A stretch of DNA of 17,773 nt, taken from the NCBI GenBank assembly GCA_001584585.1, contig LSYV01000010.1, positions 3,042,338 through 3,060,110 of the forward strand, in the 5' to 3' direction. The stretch comes from Gonium pectorale. Lineage: Eukaryota > Chlorophyta > Chlorophyceae > Chlamydomonadales > Volvocaceae. A program made the position numbers and the translations under genes. The number at the start of each line of letters is the position of its first letter. The first letter of the stretch is position 1. The notes beneath the pieces are model-generated. The model saw only the letters and a list, made by a program, of their open reading frames with translations. It had not been told where the DNA came from and did no database searches. Below are positions 10,088 through 17,773 of this stretch, piece by piece.

Positions 10088-10647
10088 CGCTGTTTGCGAC
10101 AGCGAATGCGGCCTTCCAAGGAATCTCCGAAGCTGCGATTCGTGCGATTCGTGCAATCTAGCGGGATGTTTACCGGGTTTATGTGGGTGCCTGTCGGAGC
10201 CTAGAAGTCGTTCGAGCGAGGTGCGGATCCGCGGATAACTGCGGGGCGCGAAGGCGAGGAAGGGTACGGAGCACGGGAGCGAAGACGCCTATCTCGGGGG
10301 GCGGGGGGTAGAATAGGCAGCACGCAATGTGGCGGTTGCGTTTGCGGCCGCGGCGTTCGCCTTCGTTTGGACCTGCGAATGATGCCCCGGCGTTACGAAA
10401 TGACGTCGGGGCTCCAACGTTTGACGGCCCCCGACAGTTGACCCCAACAGAGCAAGTGGGCAGCAATTAGCAATCGGGTCTTTGGTCTTGTTGTTCAAGT
10501 GTGCGCTGGCCCCGGCCTCGAGGCCCACAGCCAAAGCTGCACACGGCCGTCGAGTAGTGGTCGAGTTCGCCCGCAGCCGAGTTGCGGAAGCAACTTCGTA
10601 GGCATATTTGCCTTTCGCATTGGCGCACCAACCGGCTGACTGACATA

Positions 10648-10652
10648 TTACA
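10648..10652 (-). terminator. Possible TGTAA poly(A)-type signal for the PsbP-domain gene
   Basis: TTACA on the + strand reads TGTAA on the - strand. It is the nearest such motif I found downstream of the stop at 11754 and would imply a 1.1-kb 3' UTR. That is long, so a variant signal closer to the stop is possible. Confidence 0.3.
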
Positions 10653-10824
10653 CTCTGGCCCGGCCACATCTCCTCTCGACGGTCAATTGGGCCGTTAGTT
10701 GGTTGGCAAGCAAACCCCGCACCCGCCGCTCTGCCTCTCCAATACCTGGCTGGCCGGCAGGACTGGCGCAGACAGGCTATACATGGTGGCGTATTGCACA
10801 AGCCTCCATGCCACATACACACCG

Positions 10825-10898
10825 CGAGCGTGCTCCGATCGCGGCGCCGCCTCACCTGGGGACATGCATGCAGCAAATGCGCTCTCGGAGCACGCTCG
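10825..10898. repeat. 13-bp perfect inverted repeat
   Basis: CGAGCGTGCTCCG (10825-10837) is the exact reverse complement of CGGAGCACGCTCG (10886-10898), with 48 nt between. It could form a stable stem in the 3' UTR of the PsbP-domain transcript, or be a remnant of a small inverted-repeat element or a protein-binding site. Confidence 0.85.
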
Positions 10899-11753
10899 GG
10901 CGCGCCGCCGGGGCCGGCCGCACACACACCTTTCTGCAGACGGCAACGTTGACGGCGGCAAACGCACGTCCGCCCGACTTGCATGGGCACCGCGCTTGCG
11001 GCACCGCGCTTGCTGTTGCCGGTAACCCGAGCGGTAGCCCTGGAGGCTGGAGCTCCGAGAGTGGGCAATCACCAAACTGACGATGGACTTGGCGCCCCAG
11101 CCCCCAGCCCGCTGCGCCCCACGTGCAGCTCAGCGCCTTGGCAGCCTCGCATCCCCGTAGCTACACTAGGCCCCCGTACCGGTACGCCTCGCGCCGCACG
11201 TTTCTCATTTTAGTCGTACGCAAGCATTCCGCAGCAAGGCAGCCGTGCCTCGTTTGGTGGCGCAAATGGCATAGCGCCCTCCGCAGCGCGCGTCCGTACA
11301 CGCCAAGTGCCTACCCCCGCAAACCCAATGCGCCCATCCCTCCCCCCGCCCCCCCAAAATGCACCCAGGATGCAACACCCACCTCACACACCGCAGGCGC
11401 TCGCACCGCACCCTAGGGAAAGGCACAACTTGTCTCCTCCCTCCCCACCAGATCATACCCTATAAACCCTCCCCATCACCGCTCCGAAACGGCCCTGCCC
11501 CGCACGCTTAACGCACGCCCGGGCCTCCAGAATACGGCAAAGCCGTCAACCAAGTCGCAGCCAGAGCGCAACGCGGACTGATCCATGGGTCAGCGCATCC
11601 ACTCTTCCGCTGGCCAAGAGCAAACAAAGCCCGCACCAAGGGTGATACCGGTAATCTCCTCGGCATGCGCTCCCGTCCTCAACACTGCCCCATCCCCTGA
11701 TTTCATTCTTGGTTTGGTTTGCAGTTTTGCCCCAAGAGAGCGACCGAGCGGCC

Positions 11754-14403
11754 CTAGAGCAACAGTTCAAAGGCCTCAGCCGCACCCCGGATCCACTGCC
11801 GTACCTCGGGGAATGCCAGGTAGCGGTAGCGGGTGGTGGTGATGCGGAGGGTGTACTGCTGGCCCTGCGTGTGTGGGCGCGGGAGGGGTGGTCAGGGGGT
11901 AAGGCAGTGGAGGAGGGGTTAGGAGGCGGGCAGGGGCAATAACGAGGTTGGCTAAGGGGTGAAGGGGGGGCAGGGGGGTATTAGCCACACCGCAGTGCTG
12001 CGCCGCGGTGGCCGTGACGTGCACGTGTGCCGTGAGCCAAGGCTCAGCGTCCCCAGGGCAAGCACAGCATAGCAAGCACAGCAAACCTTCGTCGTCTGGC
12101 GTCCCTGCATATATGCCCCCCCCCTTCCGCCGACTCTTCATTCTCCGCGGCTGCCGGCATCGGCCAGCACCCGCGCCATTCGGACCACACACCCGACATG
12201 GCCGTACTATACACCCGGCGCCTGCCGTACGCGGGCGTGGTCCGGGGCGCTGGCGGCCTCACCTCGCGGATAGTGACGGCTCTGAACTCCCGGGCGGATC
12301 TGTGTTTCGGATGGGATGGCGTTGTGCCGTTCGGCAGTTAGGTGTCGGGCGCATGGTTGGGTCGCTTGTGATTGGCGCGTGCAATAACGGTACGGCAGAC
12401 GCACGGCCGCGTGCGTGCCTGAACGACTTCGGATTGCGGCTGACGGTAGCCGTACGCACGCGTCCGCAAGCCCATGGCCCGCCCTCGGTCCGACTATGGT
12501 ACGGCAACGCGTGCGTGCCCGCTGGCCCGGTGTAACGCCCCCACGCAAGGCACGCAAAGCACGCGCGCACCCGAACATGCCCGCCGTGTTGCCCCCGAAC
12601 TGCACGTGCGCCACCAGGTACGACAGCCCGCCGTGCGTCATGCCGTACGCCTCCTGTACGATGCCGTTGGGCGCGATGGCCGCCAGGCCGGCCGCGAAGG
12701 CCTGCGTGTGGGGGCGGGGGCCGAGCGGGGCGCCGCGGGGCGGAGGGGCGCGACGTGGGTAGTGCGAGCTGCGAAGTCGGGGGGGGGGGGAGTGGAATGC
12801 GGCGGGAGCCGTTCAGGTGGACGAGGCGGGGTGCAGCGCGCGGCGGTGGGGGCGGCGACGCTACAGCGGACTTGCTCGCAAGTCTTGGTTACACTGCGGC
12901 GGCGGCGGCGTGGGTGGGGGCGGATGGGCTTGCCGCGGGCAGCCAGGCCCCGCCACCGCCGGCAGCCGCACCTGCGGGCCGCCCAGGTCCTCGGTGGTCC
13001 GCACGCCCTCGGCCGCCGGGGCCACATACACCGCCAGCGTCTCCGCGCCCGGCTCCTCGGGGCTGTAGAACGAGGCAAGCACCGCTGTGGGCAGGGCGGG
13101 TTGAGCAGGTTGGGGCGGTTGGGTTGGGCCCTGCCCACTCTGCCCCCCTACCTACTCGGGGGATACAACAAGATGCAAGACTGGGGCATGCCCGAGAGGC
13201 ATCACCTAAGGGGAGAATAATACATGATACCCCAATCTAACTACCGGTACCGCTACATCCTCCAACATACACCCATCAGGGGCTCCTCACCTCGAGCTCC
13301 GCAGCCGCGCAGTCCGCCGGGTTCCCCAGGGTCCAGGCCCGCAGAATCCAGCCGCCCCAAGGCCCCCCAGGATCCAGACCTTCCACTGCAGGATCCAGAG
13401 CCCCTCCCCCCCCCCCCCGCCAGGATGCAGAGCCGCCCTCCCCCCACCACCCCCAGGATACAGCGGGCACTCACACGAGCCAGGCAGCAGTGACGTCACC
13501 TGCGACCAGCCGCACGGGCGCGCTAGGCGGAAGCGACCCGCCGGGTCGGTGTACGGCACCAGCAGCGGCGACGAGCCGGGCCCTGCAGCGGGTTGGGTGT
13601 GAGGCCGGCGAGGTCGGGATTCTACTCAGGCGGATGGGGGCAGCAGGGGATGGGGCGGGAGGGGGGTGGGCGGAGGAGCGGGGGGGGGGCGCGGCGGGGC
13701 AGCAACGGGGCCGGCTGTTGCTCCGGCATGTCCGGGTACGGCGTACGTTGGCGTACGTTGGCGTACGGTGTACGGGATCCGCTCGCACCTGTCGACCCGG
13801 CGGCCGCGGGGTCACAGCTGCGGGGCAGTGGGCCGTTCTCGGCTCTGTGGCGGGTAGGGACGTGATAGGGGGGGGGATGACGCAGGGTGATGAATCAAAC
13901 GGAAGGGAGTGGGAAGGGGAGGGCCGCCGGTGACGGGCGGCAGTTCGCGGATCCCCTCACGCCGGGCCATGCGCCCGGCCCTCCGTCCGCAGCCCCCACA
14001 CCCACCCTCATGGCCCCGCACAACCGGCTCCTCACCGCGCTACGGGCAGCTGTGGACCCAGCAGCAGCGACACGGCCGCTGCAGCAGCGACTGCGGCCGC
14101 CCCGCGCCGGCCGATGCGGGCGCGCTCGTCCTCACGCAGCGACGGCGCCTGGCTGCCACCACCACCACCTCCGGCTCCAGCTCCATCGCCTCGCTCCCCA
14201 CAATGTTCGCGCCGCAGTGGCAGGGCGGCTTGTGGTGATTGTCTTTGTGAAGCTACCCGTGCGAGGTCCCAAATGGAGGTTGACAGCGACCGCGCGTGCT
14301 CGCCAGCTAGGGCACCTCGATGGCGCGATGCGGGCAGGGGGGCAGGCCACGCCTTACCCCAAGCCCCCTGGGTATGTAAAGGCTTGAGCCCCGATACGAC
14401 CAT
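11754..14403 (-). CDS. PsbP-domain protein, probably thylakoid lumen, 7 exons
   Basis: Exons (- strand): 14403-14036, 13817-13789 (29 nt), 13582-13475, 13084-12972, 12701-12571, 12299-12263, 11864-11754. Phases match throughout (897 nt, 298 aa). From Met 14403, a twin Arg (99-100) precedes an Ala/Val/Leu-rich stretch, as in Tat signals of lumen proteins. The PsbP-like fold follows: LLVPYTDPAGRFRLARPCGW, then VLASFYSPEE, LAVYVAPA, TTEDLGGPQAFAAGL, GGLSYLVAHVQF, YTLRITTTRYRYLAF and a final helix. PsbP and PsbP-domain proteins assist photosystem II oxygen evolution or photosystem assembly; which role applies here is unknown. The N-terminus is the weak part. A Met at 14350 with a donor after 14316 (phase 2) and an acceptor before the SQAPSLRED segment would also join in frame, giving a shorter leader. 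Exon 6 could start a few codons later, at a second acceptor. The gene diverges from the UNG gene. Confidence 0.78.
13327..13464. repeat. Degenerate CAGGATCCAG repeat series
   Basis: CAGG(G/A)T(C/G/A)CAG-type words begin at about 13327, 13342, 13368, 13389, 13421 and 13454, separated by C-rich sequence. They lie in intron 3 of the PsbP-domain gene. Related GGATC words occur in the UNG gene at 15173-15187, 15657-15674 and 16291-16311. Confidence 0.65.
13741..13770. repeat. 10-bp tandem repeat, three copies
   Basis: GCGTACGTTG, GCGTACGTTG and GCGTACGGTG run head to tail, in intron 2 of the PsbP-domain gene just past the donor of the 29-nt exon. The unit resembles the dispersed GTACGG motif found across the window. 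Confidence 0.85.
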
Positions 14404-14694
14404 AGTGTAGCTATATCACAGTTCGTGGGAGCTACAAACAGCTTCAGCAAGCAAAGCGCAAACTAAGGGCAATTGTGGGACGGATTAGCTACTCCCAAGT
14501 AAGTGGGGGCGTTAGAACTGATACCATGTGCAGAATGGGAGGGGGTCGTGGGAGCGATGCATCAAGGGCTCCGAGATCGGGCTCTGGAGCTACTGGAGCT
14601 GTACGAGCTTGCCTCGGATACCGTGCCCAGTCTGCGTTTGCCTGGCCTTGCTGACATTTTGACTGCGACTAGTGATGACTTTGTCGAATGACAA
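14404..14694. promoter_or_regulatory. Divergent promoter interval between the PsbP-domain and UNG genes
   Basis: If both chosen starts are right, only 291 bp separate the two ATGs. This interval must then hold both promoters and both 5' leaders. Its GC content is lower than its surroundings, as expected of algal promoters. CTATATC at about 14411-14417 is the most TATA-like word, close to the PsbP-side start. No specific factor site can be named. Confidence 0.4.
14503..14691 (+). other. Unrecognised 62-codon ORF, atypical codon use
   Basis: The frame is open from a TAA at 14500 to a TGA at 14689. The predicted peptide is Leu- and Glu-rich (ALELLELYELASDTVPSL), ending in an acidic stretch. The first ATG inside is at 14557. 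Third positions are roughly half A/T, unlike the neighbouring genes. It is in the same frame as the UNG start at 14695, separated by one stop codon. It could be an upstream ORF in the UNG leader, a degraded gene piece or chance; no family is recognised. Confidence 0.25.
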
Positions 14695-17591
14695 ATGTCG
14701 CGCGAGGCCTCAACCAGGGTTTCCGCGCGCTCCCGCGACGCCGGTAGCTCTCTGTCACGTCATTTCGTGAAGTCCACCTCTTACCGATTCAGTAGGTTGC
14801 CGACGACCGTCGTCCCCCGGAGCTCGGCCGTCTCGGGGTCCGCTCGGGTTTCGGCCCGGCCAGGAGGCGGGAGCAGCTCCCCCCCGGACGGGCCCGCCCT
14901 CGCGCCACGCAACCTGGCCCCCACGCCAGCCATGGTTCGTCAGGTGCGGTCCGAAGCCGATGTGCCGGTTGGCAACTGAGCTTCACCGGCTGACTCCGAA
15001 ACTAAAACTTGCGTCACCTGACCCCTGTGCCTCGTGTGAATCGGCGGCGCGGCACAGGCTCCCCGGCGCACTCGGGCAGCCGCCGCGGAGCCCTCGGGCG
15101 CAGGCGGCCCCACCGGCGCCGGCGTACGCGCCACGTTCAGCTCCAAGCGGGAACTGGTCCCGGAACCAAATCCGGATCCGGATCCAGGGCCCAGCGGGCG
15201 TGCTGCCTCTGCAGGGCCCACGGCGGTGGCGGTGGCCGCCTTGGCCGCCTGCGACGGCTCCCAGCCGCAGCCGCCCGCGGCGCCGCCGGTGCCGGAGGCT
15301 TCCGCCCTCCCAGGCAGCCGCAGAAGCCCTCGTGGGGCCACTCGTGGAGCAGCAGCAGCGGCGGCGGCGGCGACGACGCGAAGTGGGACGGCGGGCGTCG
15401 ACGGGGCCGTCGGGGCCGAGGCGGCGGCGCCGGCGGCTGGCACGACGGCTGATGAGGCGGGTGCAGGCGCGGGTCGCAAACGTCGGACGCGGAGGAGCGG
15501 TGAGCGGCGGTTACAGGTATAGGTCACAGTACGCAGGTTGCAGGGTACACGTCCGTCAAAGCTGTCAGTGGGGTTCGGGACGAAAATGCCATGGAGCAGT
15601 AAGATGGGGGCAGCGGTGAGCGGCGGGCTGAAAAGTTCCGTTCCAGGTTCCGGGTCCTGGATCTGGATCTGGATCTGGGGGCGCCGGGCATGTGCCAAGC
15701 GTGGGGGCAGATGGGCAAGTGTCCATGGCTGAGGGTGGGGTGCAAGGGTGCTGGAGTGCTGGGGTGCTGGCTCCCTGGGTGAGGGATCCTCACCTCCGTC
15801 GGGCAGTGGAGCGGGTAGCCGCCCCAACGTCCTCCAGGTCCCACGCTCGGGATGATGTCCCGAGGGCGACAACGGTCTCCCAGCGGGGCGGGGCTGCTGC
15901 CCTCGGACACGCAAGCAGTGTTTCCCTAGACCCTCCCTCCGCATGCGGCCCCACACACGCGCACCGCAGCTCCGGCGACTGACGCGTCCCCCGAGGGCAG
16001 CGCCCGGTCGGCAGCGGCGTCAGGGCGGCCAGCAGCGGCGGCGGCGGTGCCGGACGGCAGCGGCGACGGCACGGCGGCGGCGGCGGCAGGAGGCGGCGAA
16101 CGGGACGCAGCGGGGAAGCAGCCGGGCACGAGGGCGCGGCGGCGGGCGGCGCAGCCCGCCGCTCAGGCCGAGGGTACCGACGCGGGCGGTGCCGGGGCCG
16201 AGGTGAGCTGGGGCCGATGTCAAAGAACCCTTTGAGGGGGGAAAGGCCTGGTGGGCATGTGCAATGGACAGCACATCCGTCGCGGAGGACCTGGATCCTG
16301 GATCCTGGACCCGCCGCCCCCCCCGCCCCGGGCAGCCCCCGAGTACCAACTAGTGCATCGCCTACACCCCCGACATCCTGCCTAGGCGTATCCTGCCGCC
16401 GTCCCGGCGCCGAAGCGTTTCATGGCGCCACCCCCGCGCGCCCCACCGCCCTCCCACCCCCGCGCACCCCTTCCCCCCCGCTCCGCCCCGACCACGCGGC
16501 TCCAGGCGCCCGCCTCTCCCGCCGCTGCGGGTGTGCTCACCCGGCGTTCGCGGGCGGCCGCCGGCGCCGCCACCGCCGCCGCTGCCGCCACAGCCGCTGC
16601 CACGGACCCAGCCCCGGCGGCAGCGGCGGCGGCGGCGGCATCGCCTTCGCCTCCCCCGCGGCTGTCCGCCCTGCTGACGGAGCCCTCCTGGCGCGACGTG
16701 CTGGGGTCCGAGCTGGAGAGCGACGCCGGCCGTCAGCTGGAGTCTTTCCTGGCGGGCGAGTGGGCTCCCGGCCGCCCGCCCGTGTACCCGCCTCGCGAGG
16801 CCGTCTTTGCGGCCTTCAACGCCTGCCCCTTCGACCAGGTGGGAGGGGGCGGTTGAAAGTTGCTACGCGGCGATTGACGGTTGCTGCGCGGCGGTTGTGC
16901 TGCCGCCAAGCGACGAGTCACCGGCCCCTCCTGTGCTGCTAAGCGCAAGGTTAGCGGTATCGCACCGTGACGTCTGCCGCCAGGCCGCTTTTAGGACCCG
17001 GCGGAGGCGCCGCCCATGCCCGTGCCGCCTTATCCCGGAGCCGCCTTCGCTCTCCGGCGCGTGCTCCCATGCTCGGACCGTTGCACAGCTGCCCTGGTCC
17101 CCACCTCCTTTGCTTCTTCGACCCCCCCCCCGCCACAAACGGGGCAGATGGCGCTGGCGCCCAGCTGCCCTTGTCCCCGCCCTGCCGCAGACCTGAGAGA
17201 CCTGGCGACTCCCGGGTTGGGGTCGGGGAAAGGGCTATGGACCCAGGCCGGGCCGGGCCGTCCCAGGCCGGGCCGGGTCTCACTGGCTGGTTTTGGCCTG
17301 CCAACTTCCCGATCCCGTCGCCCCCTCCCTCCCTACCCCCCGCTGCCGCCCTCTCCTACCCCCCGCTGCCCGCTCTCTCCCCACCGCCCCCCACCCTCCC
17401 TGTCGCCCTCCCCATTGCGCACCCTCCCTCCCTGCCGCACCCACCTTTCCTGCGCGCCCCTCGCCCCTCCCATCCGCCCCTGTCCGCCGCCGGCCTCCGT
17501 CCCACCCTCCCTTCCTGCCACCCCCCCCGCCCCCCATCCGCAGGTCCGTGTGGTGATCCTGGGCCAGGACCCCTACCACGGACCAGGCCAG
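14695..17591 (+). CDS. UNG: Uracil-DNA glycosylase (family 1, UNG), 5' part; continues beyond window
   Basis: Exons: 14695-14943, 15058-15499, 15970-16202, 16506-16838, 17544-17591; phases match. The last two encode LLTEPSWRDVLGSELES, then VYPPREAVFAAF and VRVVILGQDPYHGPGQ. These match the start of the E. coli/human UNG fold; the Asp of GQDPYH (about residue 428) activates water. The enzyme excises uracil from DNA to start base-excision repair. The rest (the AHG..FSV segment and the HPSPLS loop) must lie right of 17773. The N-terminal extension (about 360 residues) is low-complexity Ala/Gly/Pro, with a basic cluster RKRRTRR at 223-229 (possible nuclear signal). From 14695 the leader is Arg/Ser/Thr-rich and organelle-presequence-like; the in-frame Met at 14932 (MVRQ) would omit it. 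Exon 4 could instead start at 16386, also in phase. Identity is firm; the 5' end is uncertain. Confidence 0.82.
15657..15680. repeat. CTGGAT hexamer tandem repeat
   Basis: Three perfect CTGGAT units (15657-15674) followed by CTGGGG, in UNG intron 2. Related to the GGATCC words described for the PsbP-domain gene intron. Confidence 0.8.
16291..16311. repeat. CTGGATC heptamer tandem repeat
   Basis: CTGGATC, CTGGATC and CTGGACC run head to tail in UNG intron 3. Same sequence theme as 15657-15680 and 13327-13464. Confidence 0.8.
16839..17543 (+). other. UNG intron 4
   Basis: 705 nt from a GTGGG donor to a CGCAG acceptor. It has two GGCGGTTG motifs near its 5' end (16848, 16890) and a long C-rich 3' half, which produces spurious Pro-rich ORFs. 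No gene was seen in it. Confidence 0.7.
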
Positions 17592-17773
17592 GTGCGGACC
17601 CACTCAACACCGTGTTCATATATGCATTGACATGAAACGACGCATACGACGAGCGTAAGCGCGAAAGTGATGGCGTCGTTGTAGGACCCAGCTCCAGAGG
17701 CAGTCGAAAAGGTGATGCCCCTGCATGTGTACATGTGTACGTGTAGGGGGGGGGGAGGGCCGCCTTGCGCGGA
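17592..17773 (+). other. Start of UNG intron 5, to the window edge
   Basis: A GTGCG donor follows the GPGQ codons. The expected AHG..FSV continuation of UNG is not found before 17773, so the whole tail is read as intron. Confidence 0.65.

Larger units (their letters stand above)
10088..11753. other. Intergenic region: oxygenase promoter/5' UTR and 3' UTR of the PsbP-domain gene
   Basis: Both neighbours are on the - strand. The right part should be the 3' UTR of the PsbP-domain gene (stop at 11754-11756). The left part should carry the promoter and leader of the oxygenase gene (start at 10087). GC is moderate. A long - strand ORF (10289-11068) crosses it without recognisable motifs and is not called. 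No clear TATA box was identified. Confidence 0.55.

Noticed and set aside
10289..11068. 259-aa - strand ORF
   Set aside because: It is long, but has no recognisable domain and irregular composition (many Cys/Arg), and overlaps the probable 3' UTR and promoter. Ribo-seq or conservation would be needed to revive it.
14940..15956. 338-aa - strand ORF
   Set aside because: It is the antisense shadow of UNG exon 2 and its flanking intron. The + strand carries the in-phase splice structure leading to the UNG domain.
16967..17635. Overlapping Pro-rich + strand ORFs before the GQDPYH exon
   Set aside because: They are produced by the C-rich 3' half of UNG intron 4. The UNG fold continues directly from the exon ending at 16838 to 17544 in phase.

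Overview
The window looks like nuclear DNA of a green alga close to the volvocine group (Chlamydomonas/Volvox-like). It is very GC-rich. Coding exons use almost only G or C at third codon positions and encode Ala/Gly-rich linkers. They are split by many 100-900 bp introns with GTGAG, GTGCG or GTACG donors and C-rich acceptor tracts. TGTAA poly(A)-type motifs lie downstream of genes. Two products look like chloroplast proteins, and a third resembles the plant form of Enhancer-of-zeste. No operons, CRISPR arrays, tRNA, rRNA or complete transposons were seen. Gene models were built by hand from homology, splice sites and codon phase. Homology statements come from memory of family motifs, not from searches.

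Layout: (1) 1-2148, + strand: the 3' end of an E(z)/CURLY LEAF-type SET-domain histone methyltransferase gene. Five exons are well supported (531-2148), plus a likely upstream exon ending near 92. (2) 2149-3739: a convergent 3'-3' intergenic region with a poly(A)-type motif for each gene. (3) 10087 down to 3740, - strand: a complete 12-exon gene for a Rieske non-haem iron oxygenase of the PAO/TIC55/PTC52 family. The exon sum is 1755 nt (584 aa) and every phase matches. (4) 10088-11753: intergenic or UTR sequence with a 13-bp inverted repeat. (5) 14403 down to 11754, - strand: a 7-exon gene for a PsbP-domain, probably thylakoid-lumen protein (298 aa), including a 29-nt exon. (6) 14404-14694: a divergent promoter interval holding an unrecognised 62-codon ORF. 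(7) 14695 to the window edge, + strand: the 5' part of a uracil-DNA glycosylase gene, up to the exon with the GQDPYH catalytic motif.

The four genes do not form a pathway: chromatin repression, a chloroplast oxygenase, a thylakoid-lumen protein and base-excision repair. The only structural links are a convergent pair (SET gene/oxygenase), a tandem pair (oxygenase/PsbP) and a divergent pair (PsbP/UNG). The most unusual signals are non-coding. An octamer GTACGGCA/TGCCGTAC is strongly over-represented and frames both ends of one oxygenase intron. GGCGGTTG is a second dispersed motif. A 450-nt intron has no in-frame stop and carries a cluster of hairpins. I did not find evidence of a new multi-gene system.
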